From assembly GCA_964586155.1 (NCBI GenBank), contig CAZPHC010000027.1:1-64000 (forward strand): 64,000 nucleotides of DNA, given 5' to 3'. The notes under the pieces were generated by a model, which saw only the letters and a list, made by a program, of their open reading frames with translations, made no database searches and was not told the DNA's origin. The number at the start of each line of letters is the position of its first letter. Positions within the stretch are counted from its first letter, which is position 1. A program made the position numbers and the translations under genes. Source of the DNA: SXNM01 sp964586155. Its GTDB lineage: Bacteria > Myxococcota_A > UBA9042. Shown here piece after piece: positions 1 through 7,836 of the stretch.

Positions 1-156
1 CGTCGCGCGGGCGGCGGCGGCGGCGGCGGCGGCGACGGCGGCGGCGGCGGCGGCGGTGGCGGCTACGGCGGCGGCGGCGGTGGTCGCAGCGGCGGTGGCG
101 GTCGCAGCGGCGGCGGCGGCGGCTACGGCGGCGGCGGCGGCGGCGGCAACTGGTAG
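1..156 (+). CDS. C-terminal Gly-rich tail of a probable RNA-binding protein (partial)
   Basis: The reading frame is open from the first base and ends at TAG 154-156. It encodes about 51 residues, almost all Gly, with interspersed Tyr and Arg-Ser (GGYGGGGGGRSGGGG pattern) and a final Asn-Trp. Tails of this type follow an RRM domain in small bacterial RNA-binding proteins, where the Gly/Arg/Tyr segment adds non-specific RNA affinity. The RRM itself would lie to the left of the window, so the family call is inference. The 5' end is missing. A strong hairpin terminator follows 35 bases after the stop. The GGC-repeat DNA is prone to slippage and sequencing error, so the exact Gly count is unreliable. 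Confidence 0.6.
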   Translation, partial: RRAGGGGGGGGDGGGGGGGGGYGGGGGGRSGGGGRSGGGGGYGGGGGGGNW

Positions 157-190
157 TCCCAGGCCGATAGACTGCGCCCGCAAGGGCAGC

Positions 191-233
191 ACGAGCCCGC
201 GAGAGCAACCCTCTCGCGGGCTCGTCGCGTTTT
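191..233 (+). terminator. Rho-independent terminator
   Basis: A perfect 15-bp stem (191-205 pairing with 211-225, arm ACGAGCCCGCGAGAG) closes a 5-base CAACC loop. It is followed after CGCG by TTTT at 230-233. It lies just after the Gly-rich gene and is the clearest terminator in the window. Being symmetrical it could also slow polymerase arriving from the minus-strand lipoprotein gene that ends at 356. Confidence 0.8.
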
Positions 234-355
234 GGATGCCGTCAGGCGCTGTCGACGGCGCCCCCGACACGGCGAGCCGCCACGCCCAGCCGCGCGGGAG
301 CTGCGCCGCAGGTTCGGCCCGTGCGTCGCGGTGAGCCTTGTCCCGACCGACGCCG

Positions 356-3181
356 CTACAGCGAAATCGTGATCGAGTTGCCGGTCTCGGGCTCGACCTC
401 GACGACCGACATGGCGTCGTGGCCGAAGTAGACGTGGCCGTTGCTGGGGTGCAGGAAGAGGCCGCCGTAGTTGAGCGTGTTGATGTTGATCGGGCCGCCC
501 CAGCAGGTGGCGAAGGGCATGCCGGTGCCGCAGCTCTTGTCGACGTTGAACAGCGTGTCGGTGGCCGGCTCGTAGGCGGTGATCGTGGTGCTGCTCTGCA
601 CGCCCGAGACCCAGAACCACTTGCGGGCGGCGTCCCAGACCACGCGGCGCTCGCCGAGGCCGGTCGCAGTGCCGACGGTGACGACCTGGACGCGATTGCC
701 GGTGGCCAGATCGATCGACCACAGCGATTTGGGCTGCGTCGTCAGGACGTAGAGCTTGCCGTCGAGCAACTCGAAGCCTTGGACGAAGCCGCCGAGCGCG
801 TTGCCCGTGCCCTTGTCGATGCTGCCGTTCTTGCTGCCGCTGCCGGTGACGGAGGTGCAGGTCTTGCCATCGGCCGAGATGCGCACGACGCCGCGGCCGT
901 CGGTGAGCGGGTTGGCGTAGCCGAGGAAGAACGAGCCGTCGCTGTCGACGGCGAAGCCGTAGGCGGTGTACTGCACCGATCCGACGCCGTCGCCGGCCTT
1001 GCACTGGCCGAACGCGCTATCGCCGGCGCGCCAATGCAGCGTGCGGTCGCCCGTGGTCGGGTCGATGCTGAGGACCTCGGGCTTTGCCGACGCCGCGTCC
1101 GCGAGCAGCAGCATCTTGCCGCCGGGGCCGAGGCGCAGGTCGGTCGGGTACTTGATGTCGGGGCCGGTGCCCTTGCTCTGCGGCGCGCCCGACTCTTGCC
1201 AGACGCCCGAGATCACGCGCCGCTTGCCGGTGGCGAGGGTCACACCGAGGATCATGCCCTTGCGGTCGGTGCTGGAACCCCACGACACCGCGACGAAGAG
1301 CTCGGCGCCGGTCGACTCGATGTAGCCGCCCTGCATCGAGACGTTGGACAGTCCCGCAGCGCGCGGCCCCTCGCCGATCGAGCCGCCGGCCTTGAACACC
1401 TCGTACGGGCGCTTGCACGGCACCAGGCCCGACGACAGCGCCTGGTTGACCAGGCAGCGGCAGTCGGCCGGCAGGCTGGTCTTGGCGTTGAGGTACTGCG
1501 TCAGGTCGCAGCTCTTGTACCAATACGGGCTGTTCGGGTCCTTGACCGAGCTGGTGCACTGGCCCTCGTAGCAGGAGTTGAACTCGGCGCATTCGATGAC
1601 GGTCGTGTTCTGGTAGCAGGCGGTGCGCTTCTCGACGCCGTAGACGTAGCCGAGCGTGGTGCCCGACTTGACGACCTTGACGCACTTGTCCGGCACCTGC
1701 GGCGTGCAGGTGCAGCTGTCGCCGGTGCAGCTGTAGGTGCCCTTGATGCAGACCGCCGCGTTGCCGTCGATGCCGCAGACGTTGCCGGCCTCGCAGGTGT
1801 ACTTGACCACGCCGGGGGTGCCGTCGTTCTTGCAGCTGACGACCTTGTCGCCGTCGCAGAAGTTCTTGTTCGGGGTGCAGGTCTTGGTCGGGGTGGTGTC
1901 TGCGGTGTCGGCTGTGTCGTTGGCCGAGGTGTCGCTGGTGGCGGTGTCGCTGGTTACGGTGTCGGTCGTGGTCGTGTCGTTGACGGCCGTGTCGGTCGTG
2001 GTCGTGTCGTTGACTGCCGTGTCGGTCGTGGTCGTGTCGTTGACGGCCGTGTCGGTCGTAGTCGTGTCGCTGACTGCCGTGTCGGCGGCGTCGGCCGTGT
2101 CGGTGCTACCAGCGTCGGTGTCCGAGCCCGGCACGCCGCATTGCGCGACGCCACCGATGACGACGCAGGTCTTGCCGAGGATGCAGGTCGTCTTGATGCC
2201 GCCCCAGAGGCCACCTGCGGTGCAGTAGCGCACCACGTCGCCGTCGCAGAACTGCTTGTTCGGCGTGCAGGTCTTGGCCACGTCGGCGTCCTCGACCGTG
2301 TCGTTGGCGGAGGTGTCGCCGACAGCGTCGCTGACGCTGGTGTCTTCGACCGCAGTGTCGCTGCTGGCCGTGTCGTCGGGCGCGGTCGTGTCCTCGGCGA
2401 ACGTGTCGGTCGTGGCCGTGTCGGTCGTGGTCGTGTCCGTCCCGCTGACGTCGGTCTCGACCGGTGGCGCCTTGCAGACCGGCACGCCGCCCTCGAGCTG
2501 GCAGGTGGTGCCGGTGCCACAGGTCTGCTTGATCTCGCCCCATGTGCCGGCGGCGGTGCAGTAGCGAATCGTGTCGCCGGCGCAGAACTGCTTGTTCTTG
2601 GTGCAGGTCTGATCGACGTCGGCGACGTCATTGTTGCTGGCGTCGGCGACGGCGGTGTCGGCTTCGCCGGTGTCGGCTTCGCCGGTGTCGGCCTCGCCGG
2701 TGTCGGCTTGGCTGCTGTCGGCTTCGCCCGTGTCGGCTTCGCTGCTGTCGGCTTCGCTGCTGTCGGCCTCGCTGCTGTCGGCCTCGCCGGTGTCGGCTTC
2801 GCTGCTGTCGGCCTCGCCCGTGTCGGCCTGGTTCGTGTCGACGGTGTCGGCCTTGGCGCAGACGGCGACGCCGGCTTGCACGGCACAGACCTCGTCCGCG
2901 CCGCAGGTCGTCAGCACGCCGACCGGCTTGCCGGTGACGTCGCAGGCCCAGACCGCGCCGTTGTGGCAGAACTTCTTGTTCTTTTCGCAGCTCGTCGGCT
3001 CGGCGACGGTGCCGTCCAGGGCGTCGAGCGCGTCCTGGGCTCCGTTGCTGTCGGCCGCGCCGGCGCCGGTGCCCGTCGAGCCTTCTTCGCTGCCACAGGC
3101 GCTCGTCCACAGCAGGGCCACGAGCGCCCCCAGGCGCAGCAGCGTGTTGTCGGCGAACCGCACCTTCCGAACCACCACCAT
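356..3181 (-). CDS. Surface lipoprotein with Cys modules, repeat stalks and C-terminal propeller-like domain
   Basis: Encodes 941 aa. The start ATG at 3181 is preceded by GGAGGAG; the open frame runs further upstream but only through non-coding sequence. A signal peptide ends in a lipobox (WTSAC), predicting lipid anchoring. Four similar modules of about 40 residues (pattern CTxNKxFCxGDxxxYC ... TC ... C) are separated by low-complexity stalks, one of EADTG/EADSS pentads and one of DTTTTDTAVN decads. The C-terminal half (about residues 500-941) has repeated strand-like blocks such as GKLYVLTTQPKSLWSIDLATG, resembling a beta-propeller. It is probably an outer-surface binding or adhesion protein; no enzymatic motif is visible. 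Function unknown. It does not share an obvious operon with the SDR gene behind it, 202 bases away. Confidence 0.8.
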   Translation of the reverse strand: MVVVRKVRFADNTLLRLGALVALLWTSACGSEEGSTGTGAGAADSNGAQDALDALDGTVAEPTSCEKNKKFCHNGAVWACDVTGKPVGVLTTCGADEVCAVQAGVAVCAKADTVDTNQADTGEADSSEADTGEADSSEADSSEADSSEADTGEADSSQADTGEADTGEADTGEADTAVADASNNDVADVDQTCTKNKQFCAGDTIRYCTAAGTWGEIKQTCGTGTTCQLEGGVPVCKAPPVETDVSGTDTTTTDTATTDTFAEDTTAPDDTASSDTAVEDTSVSDAVGDTSANDTVEDADVAKTCTPNKQFCDGDVVRYCTAGGLWGGIKTTCILGKTCVVIGGVAQCGVPGSDTDAGSTDTADAADTAVSDTTTTDTAVNDTTTTDTAVNDTTTTDTAVNDTTTTDTVTSDTATSDTSANDTADTADTTPTKTCTPNKNFCDGDKVVSCKNDGTPGVVKYTCEAGNVCGIDGNAAVCIKGTYSCTGDSCTCTPQVPDKCVKVVKSGTTLGYVYGVEKRTACYQNTTVIECAEFNSCYEGQCTSSVKDPNSPYWYKSCDLTQYLNAKTSLPADCRCLVNQALSSGLVPCKRPYEVFKAGGSIGEGPRAAGLSNVSMQGGYIESTGAELFVAVSWGSSTDRKGMILGVTLATGKRRVISGVWQESGAPQSKGTGPDIKYPTDLRLGPGGKMLLLADAASAKPEVLSIDPTTGDRTLHWRAGDSAFGQCKAGDGVGSVQYTAYGFAVDSDGSFFLGYANPLTDGRGVVRISADGKTCTSVTGSGSKNGSIDKGTGNALGGFVQGFELLDGKLYVLTTQPKSLWSIDLATGNRVQVVTVGTATGLGERRVVWDAARKWFWVSGVQSSTTITAYEPATDTLFNVDKSCGTGMPFATCWGGPININTLNYGGLFLHPSNGHVYFGHDAMSVVEVEPETGNSITISL
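1951..2070 (-). repeat. In-gene tandem repeat, 4 x 30 bp
   Basis: Four consecutive 30-bp units at 1951, 1981, 2011 and 2041 differ at only a few bases. In the gene's frame they encode the decapeptide DTTTTDTAVN, a hydrophilic stalk between Cys modules. The period is a multiple of three, so loss or gain of units would keep the frame. Confidence 0.85.
2655..2834 (-). repeat. In-gene tandem repeat, 12 x 15 bp
   Basis: Twelve 15-bp units of the type GTGTCGGCTTCGCCG are laid end to end. In the minus-strand frame they encode (E/Q)AD(T/S)(G/S) pentads, an acidic linker just after the first Cys module. The frame-preserving period suggests length variation among strains. Confidence 0.85.
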
Positions 3182-3383
3182 CGACTCCTCCCGCGGCGGG
3201 CAGCATGGCCAGCCTCGTCGTTCGGGGTACCAGACGCCTGGGGGGGCGGCACCCTGCGCGCTTCTTACGCGACGCCGTGGCGGATGTCGATCGTCAATTC
3301 GACCCCTTGTGACTCGCCTTTGCCGATTGTCGTCAGCTCGTTTCTCGGGACACAGTCGAGGGCGGGACGAGAGGCGGTGGCGC

Positions 3384-4178
3384 TCAGGCCAGGGCGAACT
3401 TCTTGCGCACCAGCAGCTCCAGCATCGAGACCGGCAGAAGGCGCAGCAGCACGCCAAAAACGCGGCTGTCACCACCGACCCGAGCCTGGAACGCCGGACG
3501 CGCCGTCGACGCCGCGCGTAGCACGGCCGCGGCGACCTGCGAGGGGTCGTCGCCCTCGACCACCGTCTGGTGCATCGCCGCGAGCATCCGGGTGCGCGGC
3601 GCGCGGTAGACGTCGAGGCCGCGCGCCGGCAGGACATGCTGCACCTCGGTGCGGTGACTGCTGGGCGTGACGCAGACGACCGCGATACCGAAGGGCCGCA
3701 CCTCGGCACGCAGCGAGAGCGAGGCGCGGGCGAGGGCCGCCTTGCTGGCGCCATAGACCCCGTAGAACGGCACCGGAATGTCGCTCGCGGCGCTGCCGAC
3801 GTTGACGATGTGGCCGCTGCCCTGGGCGCGCATGGTCGGCAGCACGGCATGGATCATCCGCATCGCGCCGAAGAAGTTGGTCTCGAACTGGCCGCGCATC
3901 TCGTCGACTGTGACCTCTTCGACCGCGCCGGTCATGGGAAAGCCTGCGTTGTTCACCAGCAGGTCGACGCGCCCCTGCTGGCGCAGGACCTCGGCGACAC
4001 AGGCCTCGACGCTGGCGGGGGAGGCGACGTCGAGCGCCAGGATCCGCACCGCGCCGTCGTGGTCCTGCGTCGGCGCCCGGCTGGTGCCGTAGACGATGTA
4101 GCCGTGCGCGGCGAGATGCTGCGCGGTGGCGCGACCCAGGCCACGGGATGCGCCGGTGACGATGGCGACGGCTGCCAT
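3384..4178 (-). CDS. Short-chain dehydrogenase/reductase (SDR)
   Basis: Encodes 264 aa, the usual size for classical SDRs. The start at 4178 has AGGAGG seven bases upstream; an in-frame ATG at 4304 would add an unconserved 42-residue leader. The N-terminal Rossmann motif is TGASRGLG, followed by the NNAG motif. The catalytic Ser lies in NVGSAAS and the Tyr/Lys pair in YGASK. Such enzymes are cytosolic NAD(P)(H)-dependent oxidoreductases of alcohols, ketones or lipids; the substrate cannot be read from sequence. The C-terminus (LLRLLPVSMLELLVRK) is hydrophobic and may touch membrane or lipid substrate. It lies downstream of the HD/LuxR gene on the same strand with a 109-base gap, so cotranscription is possible. 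Confidence 0.88.
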   Translation of the reverse strand: MAAVAIVTGASRGLGRATAQHLAAHGYIVYGTSRAPTQDHDGAVRILALDVASPASVEACVAEVLRQQGRVDLLVNNAGFPMTGAVEEVTVDEMRGQFETNFFGAMRMIHAVLPTMRAQGSGHIVNVGSAASDIPVPFYGVYGASKAALARASLSLRAEVRPFGIAVVCVTPSSHRTEVQHVLPARGLDVYRAPRTRMLAAMHQTVVEGDDPSQVAAAVLRAASTARPAFQARVGGDSRVFGVLLRLLPVSMLELLVRKKFALA

Positions 4179-4287
4179 GGAACCCTCCTGCTCGCCGGCG
4201 GCGCGCCACGGCATGTGGCCCGGCAGTGCGCGGCGGTCGTGGGCTACCGTGCCCTGCGCGTCTCGGGCGGTCGTTGGGCCGAACGGC

Positions 4288-5859
4288 CTAATCGTGGTGG
4301 CCACCGGCCTCGAGCAGATCGTGCTGGACGGCGAACAGGGCGAGGCCGGCGCGCGTGCTGACGCCGATCTTGCCGTAGATCCGGGCCAGGTGATTCTTGA
4401 CCGTGGCCTCGGCGAGGTGGAGCCGGCTGGCGATCTCCTTGTTGGTCCGGCCCCGGGCGGCGAGGGCCAGCACCTCGACCTCCCGCTCGCTCAAGCCGGC
4501 CGCCAGCTCCCCGCGCAGCCGTGGCCGCCGTACCCCGACCTCGTCGAGCACCACGCGCACCGCGTCGCGGTCGAGCCGGCCGGCGCGGACCTCGTCGCCC
4601 AGCACGGCAGCCGCGGCGTCTGCCGCCAAGGCGGCGCGGTGGGGCCGGTCCGAGGTCAACGCGACATAGACGTCGCACACGGTCAGCAGGCGCGCCGCGG
4701 GCTCCAGGCTTCCAGCACGCAGGCGCCGGTGGTAGCCGCTGCCGTCGAGCCGCTCGTGGGCCGCGGCGAGGTCAGCCAAGGGAGCGAACAGGGGCGAGCT
4801 GGTGAGGATGCGGTCGGTCCAAGCGGCGTGGCTCTCGACCTGGTCGCGCTCGTAGCGATCGAGCGGCCCGGGCTTGTCCCAGAGGCGGTTCGGCAGCGCG
4901 ACGCGGCCAACGTCGTGCAAGAGCGCGGCCAACCGCAGCGACTCGCGGTCGGCGGCGGCGACGCCCATCGCCGGGGCGCAGCGCGCGACCAGTGCCGCCA
5001 CCCGCGCGGAATGGTCCAGGGTGCAGGTCGACTTGAGATCGGCGAGACGGGCGAAGGCCTCGGCCACCGCTGCACGTTGCCCGAGACCGACCACGAGCGG
5101 CGGCGTCGGTTCGGCCGCCACCAGCGTGGCGGTGCACGAAGCGCCGTCGAGGCCGGCGAGCATGGCGGTCGAGGCGTCGGCGAACACGTCGACCAAGGTC
5201 GGGTCGAGTTGCCCACCGCGACGCGCCCGCACCGCCTCGACCGCGCCGAGCGGCCCGCGCAGCCGCAGCGCGACTTCGGCCACCTGGGCCAGGTGCATGA
5301 TCTTCGCGGGCAAGGCGACGGCGTCTCCTCGCAGGCGGTGCGGGCTGCCGCGGCCGTCGTGACGCTCGTAGACCTGGCCGAGGGCACGCTCCACCGCAGG
5401 GCCGACACCGAGCCCGGCGGCGAGCCCGGCAGCGACCTCGCAATGCGAGCGGTTGATGGTCTCGGCCGTCGCGGGGTGGGCGAGCAGGGCAAACGCCCGG
5501 GCCCTGGTCCGCAGCGGCGCGCCCGCAGCCAGGTGACGCGCGCGGGCCAGCAGTTCGGCGGGGCGGCCGACGTCCGCATCCGCAAAGAGCTGCAGGAACG
5601 CGCGGTCGTCGCCATCGTGCAGCGCTGCCGCCTCGGGGGCCGCGGCGCTGCAGCCGAGATAGCGGAGCAGGCCGACCAGCAAGGCGTCGCGCACCATCGC
5701 GTCGTCGGCGCCGATCTGCCGCGCCAGGCGGGCGGCGATGAGCCCGGTCCGCTGGCTCGTCTCGAGCGGGAAGCCCGCGGCGAGGTCGGCCGCGAGCGAG
5801 AGCGGCAGCAACAGGTCGATCAGGCGTACCGCCTCGGGATTCGACGCAGGCTGGGACAT
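4288..5859 (-). CDS. HD-domain phosphohydrolase with C-terminal LuxR-type DNA-binding domain
   Basis: Encodes 523 aa. ATG 5859 is preceded by GGGAGG; a GTG at 5889 is an alternative. The middle carries an HD motif (LLHDVGRVALP), then HERLDGSGYH and LLTVCDVYVALTSDRPHR, the order seen in HD-GYP-like hydrolases. The GYP signature itself is degenerate. An earlier block (YERHDGRGSP, then IMHLAQVAE) looks like a second, partial HD-GYP unit. The last 65 residues are a LuxR helix-turn-helix: LSEREVEVLALAARGRTNKEI, then ATVKNHLARIYGKIGV. This predicts a cytosolic regulator that turns over or senses a (cyclic) nucleotide and binds DNA. It lacks a receiver domain. The signal and targets are unknown. The upstream region is the repeat array flanking the transposase-like gene. 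Confidence 0.85.
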   Translation of the reverse strand: MSQPASNPEAVRLIDLLLPLSLAADLAAGFPLETSQRTGLIAARLARQIGADDAMVRDALLVGLLRYLGCSAAAPEAAALHDGDDRAFLQLFADADVGRPAELLARARHLAAGAPLRTRARAFALLAHPATAETINRSHCEVAAGLAAGLGVGPAVERALGQVYERHDGRGSPHRLRGDAVALPAKIMHLAQVAEVALRLRGPLGAVEAVRARRGGQLDPTLVDVFADASTAMLAGLDGASCTATLVAAEPTPPLVVGLGQRAAVAEAFARLADLKSTCTLDHSARVAALVARCAPAMGVAAADRESLRLAALLHDVGRVALPNRLWDKPGPLDRYERDQVESHAAWTDRILTSSPLFAPLADLAAAHERLDGSGYHRRLRAGSLEPAARLLTVCDVYVALTSDRPHRAALAADAAAAVLGDEVRAGRLDRDAVRVVLDEVGVRRPRLRGELAAGLSEREVEVLALAARGRTNKEIASRLHLAEATVKNHLARIYGKIGVSTRAGLALFAVQHDLLEAGGHHD

Positions 5860-5951
5860 GGGCCTCCCGTCGCGAACCGCTGCCAGCACTGGCAGGACAC
5901 ATCAGCCTACGCCAACCCCGTGTCCATGTCTGCGCCGTCGGGGCGCGAGAG

Positions 5952-6371
5952 GCTGCCGTGCGCGGTGCTGCCGTGCGTGGTGCCTGCCGTGCGTGGTGCT
6001 GCCGTGCGTGGTGCTGCCGTGCGTTGTGCTGCCGTGCGTGGTGCCAGACGAATTCCCCGCTGCCGTGCGTGGTGCCAGACTGCCGTGCGTGGTGCCAGAC
6101 GAATTCCCCGCCGTGCGTGGTGCCAGACCGCGGTGCGTGGTGCCGCGGTGCGTGGTGCCGCCGCTGTGCGTGGTGCCGCTGCACGTGGTGCCAGACGAGT
6201 TCCCTGCCGTGCGTGGTGCCAGACGAGTTTCCCGTGCGTGGTGCCAGACGAGTTCTCTGCCGTGCGTGGTGCCAGACGAGTTCTCTGCCGTGCGTGGTGC
6301 CAGACGAATTTCCGACAGACGAATTTCCGACATGCGTCGTGCCAGACGTGCGTCGTGCCAGACGAGTTCCG
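5952..6371 (+). repeat. REP-like array upstream of the transposase-like gene
   Basis: This is the bulk of a 627-base gene-free stretch. It begins with about six tandem units near GCTGCCGTGCGTGGT and continues with longer units that add GCCAGACGARTTC. Seven units carry GTGCCAGACGARTT, starting at 6041, 6092, 6188, 6216, 6241, 6269 and 6297, and an eighth starts at 6355. Shortened copies lie between, for example at 6072 and 6339. Spacing is irregular, so this is not a CRISPR array. The core is the reverse complement of the core repeated at 7651-7830 on the other side of the gene. Open frames through the array on both strands just spell out the repeat. Confidence 0.85.
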
Positions 6372-6486
6372 GAACAGCCGATCGCGCGTCGATCATCGAG
6401 GGACCGCCGAACCAGAATTCCGCGCGAGCCGATTTGTTCTGTACGGCCGCACCGCCCGCGAACCACGGCGGCCGCAGGAGGACCCC

Positions 6487-7494
6487 ATGCGGCCGTTGCG
6501 TTGCCCAAGACCTGCCGGTTTGTACGAAATCACCACCAGGATCACCGGAAACGAGCTCCTGCTCCGCCCCTGCAAGACCGTCAACGCCATCATCCTCGGC
6601 GTCCTCGCCAGAGCACAGATCAGGACGGGCATCGTCCTGCATTCCTTCGTCTTCCTCTCGAACCACTACCATATCCTGGTCACCACCGAGGACGCCGAGC
6701 AACTCAGCGAGTTCATGCAGTACCTCAACAGCAACATCGCCCGGAAGCTCAATGACCACCTCGGTCGCAGTGGCAGCTTCTGGCAGCGGCGCTTCCGCTC
6801 CATCGCCATGACCGAAGACGAGGCAACGGTGCGCTGGCGCCTGCGATACCACATGGCCCATGGCGTCAAGGAGCTGCTCGTCGGCCGCATTGGCGAGTGG
6901 CCGGGCGTCACCGCGTTGCCGTGGCTGCTGCACGCACAGCGCCTGGTCGGCGTCTGGACGGACTTCACCGCGCGGTCCAAAGCGAGGCGCCGCAAGAGTT
7001 TCGTTGAGGTTGCGGGCCAGTTCGACACCCTCTACGAAGTCGAGATGAGCCCGTTGCCCTGCTGGCGAGACCTCGACGCGGCGTTCTGGCGCAAGCTGAT
7101 TCACGACGACGTGCTCGAGCTGCAGGCCAAGTATGACGCAGAGCGTGTCGCCAGCGGGCGCTCGCCGATGGGCGTCGACGCTGTGCTGACCGTCGACCCC
7201 TACACCCGGGTCGAGGCGCCGGCCAAGAGGCGAGCTCCATCGGTCCTCACGCTCGATCGACGAGGCGCGCGCGCGATCAAAGCAGAGCAGCGCGCCGTGC
7301 GCGAGGTGTACACCGAGGCGTCGGAGCGCTACCGGGCGGGGGAGCTGACCGTGGCCTTCCCCGGCGGAACCATGCGACCGCCTTCGTGGGTGCCGCCCGC
7401 GGGTTGGCGCCGCGCCGAAGCGCGCCGGCGGATGCTTGCGTACAACACGCGGGTCATCGCCGCGCTTGGGGCGATGATGGCGGCGGTGTCGTAG
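6487..7494 (+). CDS. REP-associated (Y1/HUH, IS200-like) transposase-family protein
   Basis: Encodes 335 aa from an ATG preceded by AGGAGG. The N-terminal 150 residues match the Y1/REP-associated transposase fold: GLYEITTRI, the HUH metal motif SNHYHIL (H60, H62), then an arginine-rich GSFWQRRFRSI, and MAHGVKEGLV-like and WPGV blocks. These proteins nick single-stranded DNA at REP hairpins. The usual catalytic Tyr, seven residues after the Met-Gln of the helix, appears to be Ile84; Tyr79 lies close by in MQYL. The C-terminal half, about 185 residues rich in Arg/Lys, is an extension I do not recognise. The gene is framed by inverted repeat arrays. It is probably a domesticated or solitary element rather than an active insertion sequence. 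Confidence 0.8.
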   Translation: MRPLRCPRPAGLYEITTRITGNELLLRPCKTVNAIILGVLARAQIRTGIVLHSFVFLSNHYHILVTTEDAEQLSEFMQYLNSNIARKLNDHLGRSGSFWQRRFRSIAMTEDEATVRWRLRYHMAHGVKELLVGRIGEWPGVTALPWLLHAQRLVGVWTDFTARSKARRRKSFVEVAGQFDTLYEVEMSPLPCWRDLDAAFWRKLIHDDVLELQAKYDAERVASGRSPMGVDAVLTVDPYTRVEAPAKRRAPSVLTLDRRGARAIKAEQRAVREVYTEASERYRAGELTVAFPGGTMRPPSWVPPAGWRRAEARRRMLAYNTRVIAALGAMMAAVS

Positions 7495-7650
7495 GCGGCC
7501 TCGCCGCTGCAGGGGCACGGGCAGCAGTTGCGGCGACGACGCCGGCGGGCTTGGGGACAGAGATCTGGGCGACAACGAGAGGGACCGCAGGCACGCTACG
7601 GCGGCGCCGGCGGCCCTCTTTTTCCGTTTCGGCCGCAGCCCGAGGCGTAA

Positions 7651-7830
7651 GCGCAACTCGTCTGACGCCATCGCCGGCGGTTCGAAGCGCAGGCGCAACT
7701 CGTCTGGCACGACATGCAGGCAGGCGCAACTCGTCTGGCACGACATGCAGGCAGAAGCGCAGGCGCAACTCGTCTGGCACGACATGCAGCACGACATGCA
7801 GCACGACATGCAGGCACGACATGCAGGCGC
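7651..7830 (-). repeat. REP-like array downstream of the transposase-like gene, inverted relative to the upstream array
   Basis: Three near-identical units begin with GCGCAACTCGTCTGGCAC and continue into GACATGCAGG, starting at 7693, 7724 and 7763. A truncated unit starts at 7651, and the block ends in four or more short ACGACATGCAG copies up to about 7828. AACTCGTCTGGCAC is the exact reverse complement of GTGCCAGACGAGTT in the upstream array. It fills the 342-base gap between the transposase-like gene and the following minus-strand gene; I see nothing else in that gap. Confidence 0.85.
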
Positions 7831-7836
7831 CAGGCG

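Noticed and set aside
338..3670. A 1,110-codon plus-strand open frame opposite the lipoprotein gene
   Set aside because: It is an antisense shadow caused by high GC. The minus frame has a signal peptide, an SD and Cys modules; the plus frame has none and is composed of Arg/Val/Ala-biased sequence.
3182..3850. N-terminal extension of the 356-3181 lipoprotein
   Set aside because: The extra 223 codons overlap the SDR gene in another frame, and the SD and signal peptide sit at 3181.
5952..6371. CRISPR-like array
   Set aside because: Repeats are of unequal length, adjoin directly or overlap in derived forms, and no unique spacers of constant size lie between them.
7693..7790. Sigma54 promoter (TGGCAC ... 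TGCA in each downstream repeat)
   Set aside because: The GG to GC distance is 10 instead of 12 bases, and the motif is part of a repeated unit rather than a single site before a gene.
5902..7809. Minus-strand open frame of 635 codons across the arrays and the transposase-like gene
   Set aside because: It spells repeated HARQRTRLAPRT-like peptides from the arrays and an antisense shadow of the transposase-like gene; no SD or domain.
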